A stretch of DNA of 64,000 nucleotides from the NCBI RefSeq assembly GCF_009792235.1, contig NZ_CP046973.1:4092001-4156000 (forward strand), given 5' to 3'. Below, piece by piece: positions 53,676 through 61,905 of the stretch; the stretch's first letter is position 1; each line of letters opens with the position of its first letter. The translations under genes and the position numbers were made by a program. Below the pieces are notes generated by a model. That model saw nothing but the letters and a program-made list of their open reading frames with translations. It was not told where the DNA came from and did no database searches. The DNA is from Microcystis aeruginosa FD4. GTDB taxonomy: Bacteria; Cyanobacteriota; Cyanobacteriia; Cyanobacteriales; Microcystaceae.

Positions 53676-54020
53676 CTATTTAATTTCACGCTCTAAAATC
53701 AATTCAACAGTCTTATAAAGTGGTTCAATTTTTGTTGCGATGATATCCCAAACAATCTTAGGATTAACCATAAAGTAAGCATGAGCAATAATATCCCTTA
53801 AACCACCAATTTTTCGCCATGCAGTCTCAGGATATTTTCGCCTAATCTCATCAGGAATTTGCTCAGTTGCTTCGCCAATAATTTGCAAATTATGAACGAC
53901 TGCATCAAAAGTTTTATTGTCCTCAATTAAATCATCATAGTTCATCCCTGCTGTATAATCTTGAATTTTTTGAATACTACTCAAAATATCAGTTAAATAA
54001 AGCCTCAGATCACGAGACAT
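53676..54020 (-). CDS. hepT: HepT-like HEPN ribonuclease toxin (DUF86)
   Basis: 114 residues, helical. The active-site motif R-x4-H-x-Y is present as RDIIAHAYF, along with NLQIIGEATEQIPDEIRRKYPE. HepT toxins are controlled by the nucleotidyltransferase MntA, which AMPylates the tyrosine of this motif. Its start overlaps the end of the truncated mntA, so it keeps the normal operon order but has lost a complete partner and the operon promoter. Confidence 0.9.
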   Translation of the reverse strand: MSRDLRLYLTDILSSIQKIQDYTAGMNYDDLIEDNKTFDAVVHNLQIIGEATEQIPDEIRRKYPETAWRKIGGLRDIIAHAYFMVNPKIVWDIIATKIEPLYKTVELILEREIK

Positions 54021-54266
54021 AAACCGTTTCCTCTAAAATACGTTCTCGAATCTGGGGTTTAATATCTTCCTTGATTACTAAATCAATTTTGCGCTTAAAT
54101 AAATCCTCAAGTAAAAATTTTAAATCCATATAATTATCAAAAGTGACATCTCCTTTAAATTCTACCAATAAATCTAGATCACTATTAGCTGTCGCTTCAC
54201 CCCTAACAAAAGAACCAAAAACTCCTAAACTTTTAACTTGATATTTTAACTTTAGACTCTCTAGGT
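54010..54266 (-). pseudogene. mntA: mntA nucleotidyltransferase antitoxin, 5'-truncated
   Basis: The remaining 80 or so codons contain the Pol-beta/MNT motif GSFVRGEATANSDLDLLVEF and LEDLFKRKIDLVIKEDIK, ending at TGA 54012-54010 inside hepT. The first ~20 residues and the start codon are replaced by the IS end at 54267. The missing part is not on the other side of the IS. Confidence 0.85.
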
Positions 54267-55962
54267 AGGGCTTGCTGAAAGAAGCTGTAACCTTTATCGG
54301 AAAAGGCTTTTAGCTGAATTGAGAGTCCCTCAGGTGCCCCTGAATCTGCGCTTAATCGCTTAAAACCCTTGCACCTTCCTTGGCTAGTACCAATGTACCG
54401 CAGAGTCGAGCTACCCCCAACCTCACCAGAAAACTTCGAGTTTCCCTCGGAGGGGAAATTATCCCCAGACAATCGTTGGGTTATCATGGCCAATCTAATT
54501 CCTTGGTCAGAATTTGAAGAAGAATATGCCCAAAACTTCTCAGAAGAAATGGGTGCACCAGCCAAAACCTTTCGGATGGCGTTGGGAGCTTTAATCATTA
54601 AAGAGAAGTTGGGAACAAGTGATAGGGAACCCGTCGAACAAATTAGAGAGAACCCTTATCTACAATACTTTTTAGGGCTATCGGCTTACAGCAATGAAGC
54701 TCCCTTTGAAGCCTCAATGTTAGTCTATTTTCGAGAAAGAATCGGGTTTAATTTAGTCAACCAAGTCAACAAAAAAATGGTGAGCAACCAGGGAGGATTA
54801 AGCGGCTTTCAAAGGGGAGAAAAAAAGCCCGAAAAAGCAGAAAAGGGAGAAGAAGAAAGTGAGCCGAAAAATCAAGGAAAATTAATTTTAGATGCCACCT
54901 GTGCGCCGGCTGACATTAGGTATCCCAATGACTTAGGAATATTAAATCAAGCCAGAGAACAAACCGAAGAAATTATCGACTCCCTCTACGAACCCATCAA
55001 AGACAAATTCCCGAAAAAACCGAAAACTTACCGAGAACAAGCCAGAAAAGCTTACTTAGAAGTGGCTAAAAGACGCAGACCATCTCAAAAACAACGGAGA
55101 AAAGCTATTAAAAAACAACTCCAATATATCAAAAGAAACTTAGCTCATATTGAGCAGTTAATGGCGGTCGGAGCCTCGCTTTCTTGGCTGAGTAAAAGGC
55201 AGTATAAAATGCTGCTAGTTGTCGCAGAAGGTTACCGCCAACAGTTATGGATGTGGTCAAATAAAAAACAGAGTATTGAGAACAGAATCGTCAGTTTAAC
55301 CCAACCTCATGTACGTCCAATTGTCAGAGGAAAAGCTGGAAAACCAGTGGAATTCGGAGCTAAACTGTCAGCAAGCTGTTGCAATGGCTATGTATTTTTA
55401 GACCGTCTAAGTTGGGATAATTTCAATGAATCTGGGGACTTGAAAGAACAAATAGCAGAATTTAAGCGTTATACGGGCTTCTATCCTGAATCCGTTCATG
55501 TAGACAAAATTTATCGGACGCGGGAGAATCGAGCCTATTGTCGAGAAAGAGGTATTAGAATGAGCGGCCCCCCTTTAGGAAGACCGCCGGCAAATATTAG
55601 TAAAGAAAAGAAAAAACAAGCTCTTGAAGATGAAAGAATTCGTAATGCTATTGAAGGGAAATTTGGTCAAGCAAAAAGAAGATTTAACCTCAATCGAGTG
55701 ATGGCAAAACTTCCCTCAACTTCTCAAACAGCCATTTCTGTCACTTTTTTGGTTATCAATCTTTCTACCCTGCTTCGGCAGGTTTTGTGCCTTTTTTTGT
55801 GCTTTTTTCGAGAAAGAACAAATTTTCTCCTGTTTTCTCCCCTTTGCTATTAATAAAAGTTATATTTTCTCTGAATTATCTCAACAAAAACTTATCTTCT
55901 CAATTGGCTTGAATAATCAATTATCTTTCTCCTGCTGCCCCCTTACTTTTTCAGCAAGCCCT
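54267..55962 (+). mobile_element. IS5/IS1182-like insertion sequence
   Basis: Terminal repeats AGGGCTTGCTGAAA (54267-54280) and TTTCAGCAAGCCCT (55949-55962) are perfect 14-bp inverted repeats. The flanks differ (mntA on the left, secF piece on the right) and there is no target duplication, so the flanks were probably joined by recombination between IS copies. Confidence 0.9.
54393..55853 (+). CDS. IS5/IS1182-like DDE transposase
   Basis: 486 residues from ATG 54393 (MYRRVELPPTSPENFEFPSE). N-terminal DUF772-type region FRMALGALIIKEKLGTSDRE, DDE residues in ILDATCAPADIRYP (D), VHVDKIYRTRENRAYC (D) and RNAIEGKFGQAKRRF (E). A long basic helix (KKPKTYREQARKAYLEVAKR) lies in the insert. Appears intact. 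Confidence 0.88.
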   Translation: MYRRVELPPTSPENFEFPSEGKLSPDNRWVIMANLIPWSEFEEEYAQNFSEEMGAPAKTFRMALGALIIKEKLGTSDREPVEQIRENPYLQYFLGLSAYSNEAPFEASMLVYFRERIGFNLVNQVNKKMVSNQGGLSGFQRGEKKPEKAEKGEEESEPKNQGKLILDATCAPADIRYPNDLGILNQAREQTEEIIDSLYEPIKDKFPKKPKTYREQARKAYLEVAKRRRPSQKQRRKAIKKQLQYIKRNLAHIEQLMAVGASLSWLSKRQYKMLLVVAEGYRQQLWMWSNKKQSIENRIVSLTQPHVRPIVRGKAGKPVEFGAKLSASCCNGYVFLDRLSWDNFNESGDLKEQIAEFKRYTGFYPESVHVDKIYRTRENRAYCRERGIRMSGPPLGRPPANISKEKKKQALEDERIRNAIEGKFGQAKRRFNLNRVMAKLPSTSQTAISVTFLVINLSTLLRQVLCLFLCFFRERTNFLLFSPLCY

Positions 55963-56432
55963 ATCTAAGCTTCCGTTTTCAACGGGATTACGCTTTTTTT
56001 GCCATTGTCGCCCTGCTGCACGACGTTTTGATCACTTTAGGGGTCTTTGCGGTTTTAGGCTTAATTGCGGGGGTAGAAGTGGATAGTTTATTTTTGGTTT
56101 CCCTCTTGACAATTGTGGGCTTTTCTGTTAATGACACAGTGGTAATTTATGATCGCGTCCGGGAAAATTTTGTTAATACCCCCGAATTGTCCGTGGATGA
56201 AATTGTCGATAATGCGGTGAGTCAAACCCTAACTCGTTCGATTAATACCACCCTGACCACTTTATTGCCTCTGGTGGCGATTTTTCTCTTTGGTGGCAGC
56301 ACCTTAAAATATTTTGCCCTAGCTTTAATTATCGGTTTCGTAGCTGGGGCCTATTCGAGTATTTTTATCGCTAGTACCCTACTCGCTTGGTGGCGCGGTC
56401 GTTCCAATCGAACTAAGATAGTGCAAGCTTAA
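55961..56432 (+). pseudogene. secF C-terminal fragment (second copy)
   Basis: The last ~157 codons of secF, in frame and almost identical to 42401-42872, without start or N-terminal part. The final residues differ (RTKIVQA instead of RSKAVQA). It begins exactly at the IS right end, so it could only be expressed from the IS. Confidence 0.92.
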
Positions 56433-56690
56433 AAATGGCTATTAGTTGTCAGCTAAATTTTTTGACCAATTTCGTCAACTATCGGTTTTAATATATCTGC
56501 CTCGTTCTTCAACCTCGGACTTTAAAAGATCGGCTTTACTTCGTCAAGCTTTCCAGTTGATGCACTTCATTTTTTATTGGCGGTTCATAATGGCCAATAT
56601 GCACTCCACCCCCTCCTCGACTGTATCATAAGTTACATTTTAATAAATCTTTATAGTCCAGAAAACGGGTTTCTTTAAAAAACCCGTTTT

Positions 56691-57149
56691 CTATACTGTC
56701 AAAATTGACTCAACTGCTACTGCTGTCGTCCCAGACAAGAAAAGTCCGGGATAGACAGCAGTATGCCATCTTGGATGCAGCAGAGTTTTACAGCCTTTAA
56801 CTGTCGAAAAATTAAATCCCAATGAATGATGAACCGTGGCAACCAAATCAAAATGAGCATCGCCTTTTTTTGAGTATTGAGGTGTTCCTGCTTTAGGACA
56901 AATAATTTCTGTTAAGAAGCCTTGTTTATGACTCATAATATGGAAAGATTGACCCCATTGCATAAATTGCTTAAGTAGGCGATCTTTTTCCTGTTCAATT
57001 AATTCTCCTTCTCTGTCTAAAGGAAATTGAGAATTAATCAAGACAATTACGATAGTTTGCGGAGGAACTTGCCAATCAGGTAGCAATTTTCCCCAGTTAT
57101 CAACTATAAATGGGGTAGGGGGTTTTATATATCTCTCTACAGAATTCAT
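56691..57149 (-). CDS. Conserved hypothetical protein, second copy
   Basis: Near-identical paralogue of 43131-43589, full length and uninterrupted from ATG 57149. Differences include IKPPTPFIVDNWGKLL versus IKSPTPFMVHNWEKLL and PKAGTP versus PKEGIP. Function unknown. Confidence 0.65.
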   Translation of the reverse strand: MNSVERYIKPPTPFIVDNWGKLLPDWQVPPQTIVIVLINSQFPLDREGELIEQEKDRLLKQFMQWGQSFHIMSHKQGFLTEIICPKAGTPQYSKKGDAHFDLVATVHHSLGFNFSTVKGCKTLLHPRWHTAVYPGLFLSGTTAVAVESILTV

Positions 57150-57186
57150 GTTTAAGCAATGAGATTGATAGTAACCAGTCAATTAT

Positions 57187-57304
57187 TGTAGGTTGGTTTG
57201 ACACAAGAACCCAACAAAGAGTAATGAAAGGATAGAAATAGCGATCGCCAATTTAGGCAGATTTGGCAGTTGGGTGTTGGGTTTCGTTCCTCAACCCAAC
57301 CTAC
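57187..57304. repeat. Inverted-repeat insertion in copy 2 flank
   Basis: GTAGGTTGG at the left and CCAACCTAC at the right enclose about 115 bp that are absent from the matching place in copy 1 (43612-43640). The ends resemble the GTAGGTTGGGTT..AACCCAAC blocks of the cassette leaders, so a shared small element is likely. Confidence 0.6.
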
Positions 57305-57337
57305 GAAACTTAAAAATACCTATTAGTGCGAGCGCTT

Positions 57338-57400
57338 TTGCTAGAAGCATTTAATCAGAAAAGATTTCAACTAATTCTTTTCGATGAATTTCATGAAGTT
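57338..57400 (+). pseudogene. PIN toxin gene fragment
   Basis: CTAGAAGCATTTAAT..TTTCAACTAATT..CTTTTCGATGAATTTCATGAAGTT matches 51284-51354 of the PIN toxin with a 12-base deletion. No start or stop of its own. Confidence 0.8.
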
Positions 57401-57429
57401 CAAATATTTGAAGGCCTTATTATCTTCAA

Positions 57430-57510
57430 CCGTCCCATCGAACTAAGACAGTCCAAGCTTAAAAATGGCTTTTAGTTGTCAGTTAAATTTTTGGGACAAT
57501 TGCGTCAAAT
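57430..57510 (+). pseudogene. secF extreme 3' end (third copy)
   Basis: CGAACTAAGACAGTCCAAGC followed by TTAAAAATGGCTTTTAGTTG matches the end of secF and the bases after it (closest to 56406-56480). It directly abuts the ruvC stop codon. Confidence 0.8.
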
Positions 57511-57514
57511 TGCT

Positions 57515-58000
57515 TCAAGAGATTTGATTGCGAACGCCACTGAAAGCGGCGTATGCGATCGCTATAGCATCTACAGAATCATTAATAGGCATTTTTGTCA
57601 ATCCGAATAAATACTTAATTTGTTCAGCCACCTCCGCTTTAGTGGCCCTACCATGGCCCAGATGACATTTCCAACTAGCTTGATGGAGGAAAATCGGTTC
57701 AATTCCCCCATCGCGGCAGCTAACTAGATTGATAATTCCTAAAGCTTGCAGGACTCCACCGGCTGCCTTGATTTGCCGGTTAAAAAAGGGCATTTCCACG
57801 GCAATTTCTCCCGGTTTATATTCTGCGATTAACTCCTTTAAATCCCGTTCAATTTCGATCAAACGCTGGGCAGTAGAGAGATTTTTAGAAGTTTCGATCG
57901 TGCCATAATCGACTAAAATCGGCATTAACTCACTATTATCCCGGAGAATAGCCCAACCGACAATCGCTAATCCAGGGTCGATACCCAACCAAGTAGTCAT
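57515..58000 (-). CDS. ruvC: Holliday junction resolvase RuvC
   Basis: 161 residues. First catalytic Asp in WLGIDPGLAIVGWAI, Glu in IAVEMPFF, and the C-terminal acidic pair in NDSVDAIAIAYA; ASWKCHLGHGRATKAEVAEQ is the DNA-contact region. It lies 3 bases after wecB, so they are likely co-transcribed. Cleaves four-way junctions with RuvAB. Confidence 0.9.
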   Translation of the reverse strand: MTTWLGIDPGLAIVGWAILRDNSELMPILVDYGTIETSKNLSTAQRLIEIERDLKELIAEYKPGEIAVEMPFFNRQIKAAGGVLQALGIINLVSCRDGGIEPIFLHQASWKCHLGHGRATKAEVAEQIKYLFGLTKMPINDSVDAIAIAYAAFSGVRNQIS

Positions 58001-58003
58001 AGA

Positions 58004-59107
58004 TTAAGCCAAAAAATCTTGGACGATTTCGAGGATTCTTTGGGATGCTTGTCCATCTCCAAAAGGATTAATGGCATTAGCCATACGATCATAGGCGATT
58101 TTATCCCCTAATAATTCTCCCGCTGCGGCTAAAATTTGCTCCGGATTAGTCCCAATTAATTTCGCTGTTCCCGCTTGTACTGCTTCCGGTCTTTCCGTGG
58201 TTTCTCGCAATACTAAAACCGGTTTTCCTAAACTAGGGGCTTCTTCTTGAATGCCGCCGGAATCAGTTAATAATAAATAACAGCGTTGAATCGCCCCCAC
58301 TAACTCGGCATAATCGAGAGGTTCAGTTAAAAATACCCTGGGATGATTGCCCAAAGCGGACTGAATTGGTTCTCGGACGGTGGGATTGCGATGCAGGGGT
58401 AATAACAAGGCCGTATCGGCATATTTTTCTAACAACAAAGTAAATCCTTTGATAATATCCTGTAGGGGTTCGCCCCAATTTTCCCGGCGGTGAACCGTGG
58501 CTAATAAAACCCGATAATCTGACCAATTTAAGCCCGCAATTTGACATTCTGGTGCGGTTTTGGCTACGGTTAATAAAGCATCAATAACCGTATTGCCAGT
58601 GTGGTGAATATTTCCTGTCACCCCTGATTTTTGTAAATTTTCCACGGCTAAAGTAGTGGGAGCAAAATGTAGGGTAGTCAGTTGAGAAATTAGGCGACGA
58701 TTAGCTTCTTCGGGATAGGGATTATAGATATCATTAGTTCTTAATCCTGCCTCCACATGGGCGATAGGAATTTGTTGATAAAAAGCCGCTAAAGCAGCAG
58801 CAAAAGCAGTGGTAGTATCACCTTGCACAATAATTAAATCTGGTTTTATGCGCTCAAAAACAGTTTCTAAACCCCGTAAACTGCGGCAAGTAATATCAGT
58901 TAAAGTTTGATGGGTTTGCATAATATCGAGATTTTCATCTGCTTTTAAAGCAAATAATTCCATCACCTGCGCTACCATTTCTTTATGCTGTCCCGTCAGA
59001 ATTACATGGGTTTGAAACTGTTCCGATTCTTGAAAAGTACGAATAACGGGAGCTAATTTAATCGCTTCGGGACGAGTTCCAAGAGTAATACAAATTGATT
59101 TCAACAT
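58004..59107 (-). CDS. wecB: UDP-N-acetylglucosamine 2-epimerase (non-hydrolysing)
   Basis: 367 residues: GTRPEAIKLAPVIR, VQGDTTTAFAAALAAFY, HVEAGLRTNDIYNPYPEEANR, TVHRRENWG, DSGGIQEEAPSLGKPVLVLRETTERPEA. Makes UDP-ManNAc for surface polysaccharides. Intact. Confidence 0.95.
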   Translation of the reverse strand: MLKSICITLGTRPEAIKLAPVIRTFQESEQFQTHVILTGQHKEMVAQVMELFALKADENLDIMQTHQTLTDITCRSLRGLETVFERIKPDLIIVQGDTTTAFAAALAAFYQQIPIAHVEAGLRTNDIYNPYPEEANRRLISQLTTLHFAPTTLAVENLQKSGVTGNIHHTGNTVIDALLTVAKTAPECQIAGLNWSDYRVLLATVHRRENWGEPLQDIIKGFTLLLEKYADTALLLPLHRNPTVREPIQSALGNHPRVFLTEPLDYAELVGAIQRCYLLLTDSGGIQEEAPSLGKPVLVLRETTERPEAVQAGTAKLIGTNPEQILAAAGELLGDKIAYDRMANAINPFGDGQASQRILEIVQDFLA

Positions 59108-59111
59108 ATTA

Positions 59112-59153
59112 TTATCAGTTATCAGTTATCAGTTATCAGTTATCAGTTATCAG
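59112..59153. repeat. TTATCAG heptamer array
   Basis: About six head-to-tail TTATCAG units upstream of wecB. The same heptamer in reverse (CTGATAA) forms a longer array at 61769-61850. Confidence 0.9.
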
Positions 59154-59214
59154 ATGTGAGTTTTCAGGTTACTATTTACTGATCACTGAAAATCGGTTGA
59201 ATTGTGCTGTTTTG

Positions 59215-60549
59215 TTATTTTTCACTTGTGGGGGGTTGTTGAACGATAAATTGGGGATAGAGTTGCATTTGCTTAGGATTTAAAGAAGGTCGAGAGATAG
59301 TCAAAACTTTTTGTTTAGCTAACTCTTGAGTCATGGTATCCAAAGTTTGAGCGATACGCAAATTATATTCTAATTGTTCCCCAGAAGAAAGCAGATTACT
59401 TAAGCCATCGATTAAACGTCTTAAATTCTCGCGAAATTGGGGATCACCGATTAACTCATCGATATCCGAGGTGATTTTTTGGGTATTTTCAAAAGTCACC
59501 CTAGCGGATTCAAGAGTTTTTTGCAGCACGACAATTGTAGCAGGATCGTTAATAGTTTTAGTAATTTCTCGTAAATTATTCGATGTTTCCACTGCATTAT
59601 TCAAAATAGTCTCGATATTTTGCATGACTTGTTTAGTATCAATTTCATCTAAACCAGCATTTAACCTCAGGGCGGTATTATTGAGATTATTAGCGAGACT
59701 ACCAATACCTAAACTAGCTTGATTAATATTATCGAGAGTATTAACAATTTGTCCCCGATTTTCGCTGAGAACAGCATTGAGATTAGCGACTAATTGGGAA
59801 GATTGTTGAAAAGTCCTGCTGATTTGACTGCGATTTTCCTGAACGGTATTATCTAAAGTATTGACAAAACGGGAGGCATTATTAGCCGTATTAGTGACCG
59901 AGCGACTGGTGGCAGCTAATTCCAAAGATAGACGAGAGATTTCTCTTTGGGCATTACGGATAGTCTGGGAGGTATCATCGGATAAACGGGCGATTTTTTG
60001 AGCTGCTATAGCGGTATTTTTGGTGACATCATTAAGATTACCCACAAATTCAGGACTGGTAAAAGTATCCACTAAACGACCAACACTAGACATTAATTGT
60101 GTTCCTGTTGTCCCCTGTAAACGAGTATTATTACAGAGAATTAACTGTTGATCACAGTCGGGACCCAGAGGGTCGAGATTTTTGGACTCAGCACTTAAAG
60201 AAACTAAGGGAGTGATATCGATGGCTGCCTCCCCAATTAATCCGGAAAGATTGGTAGTAACAGTTACCTTCCTAGGCATAACTAAAGTAGCAGAAGCAAT
60301 CTCGGCAATAACCTCCACTTGATTACTCCCTGGGATAAAACTCGTAATTCTTCCCACTCTCACCCCGCGAAAACGCACCGGCGCCCCGACTTGTAACCCT
60401 TCCACGTCGGCAAACTCGAAGATTAATTGATAGGTTCTTTGACCAAATCCTCCCCCGCGAACCCAGATAGCGAGCGCCCCAAAGACTAATAATCCGCCTA
60501 GGGCAAACAAACCTAGTCTTCCTTCCCGTAAAGCTCGCGAACTCTGCAT
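59215..60549 (-). CDS. MlaD/MCE-domain lipid transport protein (Ycf22-like)
   Basis: 444 residues. One membrane helix (LGLFALGGLLVFGALAIWV), then the MCE domain (FEFADVEGLQVGAPVRFRGVRVGRI.SF), then a long helical region with repeated N-rich heptads (residues 190-370, NTANNASRFVNTLDN, RQFQQSSQLVANLNAVLSEN-like), expected to form a needle or coiled coil across the periplasm. Partner of the ATPase gene just upstream; together they move lipids between membranes. Confidence 0.88.
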   Translation of the reverse strand: MQSSRALREGRLGLFALGGLLVFGALAIWVRGGGFGQRTYQLIFEFADVEGLQVGAPVRFRGVRVGRITSFIPGSNQVEVIAEIASATLVMPRKVTVTTNLSGLIGEAAIDITPLVSLSAESKNLDPLGPDCDQQLILCNNTRLQGTTGTQLMSSVGRLVDTFTSPEFVGNLNDVTKNTAIAAQKIARLSDDTSQTIRNAQREISRLSLELAATSRSVTNTANNASRFVNTLDNTVQENRSQISRTFQQSSQLVANLNAVLSENRGQIVNTLDNINQASLGIGSLANNLNNTALRLNAGLDEIDTKQVMQNIETILNNAVETSNNLREITKTINDPATIVVLQKTLESARVTFENTQKITSDIDELIGDPQFRENLRRLIDGLSNLLSSGEQLEYNLRIAQTLDTMTQELAKQKVLTISRPSLNPKQMQLYPQFIVQQPPTSEK

Positions 60550-60595
60550 GATTTTTCTCTCATTCTCGATAGTTCTTAATTTAGCTTAATCTAGC

Positions 60596-61378
60596 TTAAA
60601 CGATTGTCCTAATCGGGCCTGCAATGCTGGCGCTAAAAAATTGCCGAATCATGGGATGATCGGTACGATCGATATCTGCCACTAATCCCTGCCATTGCAC
60701 TTTTCCCTGATAGAGAAATACTACTCGATCGGCGGTGCGTCGGATGGTACTTTGTTGGTGAGAAACCATCACATAAGTGTTTGCAGACCCTGATTTTTCA
60801 TGGAGAGTCCGCACTAGATCTTCAATGATTGTGGAAGCTATCGGGTCTAATCCAGCCGTAGGTTCATCATATAGCAGTAATTCGGGATTATCGGCCTGAT
60901 TATCAGGATTAGTGATAATAGCGCGGGCAAAAGCCACCCGTTTACGCATTCCTCCCGATAGTTCCGAGGGATAAAGGTCACTAATTCCCTTTAAACCGAC
61001 CATTTCTAGGCTTTTTTCCACTAATTCCCTAATTCTGGCTTTTTTTAACTTAGTTTGTTCATAGAGATAAAAACCGACATTTTCGCCGACAGTGAGAGAA
61101 TCAAACAGGGCCGTTTGTTGAAAAACTAAGGAAGTTCGCATCGCTTCTCGACCATCTTCTAGCAATCCCTGACGCAATTGGCCTTTAATATAAATTTCTC
61201 CGGCATTTATCCCCGTTAATCCCGCAATTACTCGTAAAATCGTTGATTTTCCCGTTCCCGACGGCCCGATAATTACCAGGGCCTCCCCTCGATAAATGGT
61301 TAAATCTAAACCGTCGAGAATAACATTATCCCCGAATCTTTTCGATACTCCTCTCAATTCAATTAACGGCTCTTTCAT
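60596..61378 (-). CDS. ABC transporter ATP-binding protein (MlaF-like)
   Basis: 260 residues. Walker A IGPSGTGKST, Q-loop LVFQQTALFDSL, signature LSGGMRKRVAFARAI, Walker B ELLLYDEPTAGLDP, switch VMVSHQQS. The MlaF-type signature (SGGMRKR) fits an MCE-transporter ATPase. 46 bases before the MlaD-like gene; the permease is not in the window. Confidence 0.92.
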   Translation of the reverse strand: MKEPLIELRGVSKRFGDNVILDGLDLTIYRGEALVIIGPSGTGKSTILRVIAGLTGINAGEIYIKGQLRQGLLEDGREAMRTSLVFQQTALFDSLTVGENVGFYLYEQTKLKKARIRELVEKSLEMVGLKGISDLYPSELSGGMRKRVAFARAIITNPDNQADNPELLLYDEPTAGLDPIASTIIEDLVRTLHEKSGSANTYVMVSHQQSTIRRTADRVVFLYQGKVQWQGLVADIDRTDHPMIRQFFSASIAGPIRTIV

Positions 61379-61521
61379 CGTCGCTTAATTATCCTTTGAC
61401 CTCTGGAATTTTAGGGAGATGGGGAAGTGGGGTGTATTTTCAGTGAACAGTCAACAGTAATCAGTAATCAGTAAACAGTAAACAGTAATCAGTGAACTGA
61501 ACTCTGATAACTGAATAACTG

Positions 61522-61642
61522 GGGAGCATCTCACTTATGCAAGTGAGTAATTATGCTTATCGCTAAAACTTGCTTCTGGTAAGGCTTTCAAAATAGCTTG
61601 ACATAAAACTTAATTTAGGAGTTACAAAGGTGAGATGCTCCC
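61522..61642. mobile_element. 121-bp MITE with the ISKra4-type ends
   Basis: Ends GGGAGCATCTCAC (61522) and GTGAGATGCTCCC (to 61642) are identical to those of the IS at 16589-17850, and the inner bases (CTTATGCAAGTGAGTAATTATGC; CCTTTGTAA) also match. Non-coding. Flanked by AATAACTG / GATAACTG, a likely 8-base duplication inside heptamer repeats. Confidence 0.88.
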
Positions 61643-61673
61643 GATAACTGGATAACTGACCTCTGATAACTGA

Positions 61674-61768
61674 TATAGTCATTTCAATTAAGATTGAGAA
61701 TATCAATCCCAGAGTTCATAAGGATTTTGTCGGTCTAGACTGTATCAGACTTATCTGAAATGACTATA
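61674..61768. mobile_element. 95-bp MITE with TATAGTCATTTCA ends
   Basis: Perfect 13-bp inverted repeats TATAGTCATTTCA (61674-61686) and TGAAATGACTATA (61756-61768); the outer TA could be a TA target duplication, as in IS630/Tc1-type elements. No coding capacity. Confidence 0.85.
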
Positions 61769-61850
61769 ACTGATAACTGATAACTGATAACTGATAACTG
61801 ATAACTGATAACTGATAACTGATAACTGATAACTGATAACTGACTCGATT
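61769..61850. repeat. CTGATAA heptamer array
   Basis: About eleven head-to-tail CTGATAA units, with more scattered copies at 61495-61520 and 61643-61675. The two MITEs interrupt what was probably a single longer array. Confidence 0.92.
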
Positions 61851-61905
61851 CTGGCTGCTATAGTAGAAAAGCACCCATTGCTGAAGATATCTGAGGTAGA
61901 TTGCC

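Larger units (their letters stand above)
55961..57171. repeat. 1.2-kb direct repeat, copy 2
   Basis: Counterpart of 42401-43611, offset 13,560 with no indel. Contains the secF fragment, the hairpin with inverted loop (56660-56692) and the second 152-residue gene. Confidence 0.95.

Noticed and set aside
56446..56631. 61-residue frame after the secF fragment
   Set aside because: Present only by chance in copy 2; the equivalent in copy 1 is not open in the same way and no family is seen.
59112..61850. Possible CRISPR arrays from the regular TTATCAG/CTGATAA repeats
   Set aside because: Units are 7 bases, head to tail with no spacers; they are cyanobacterial heptamer repeats.
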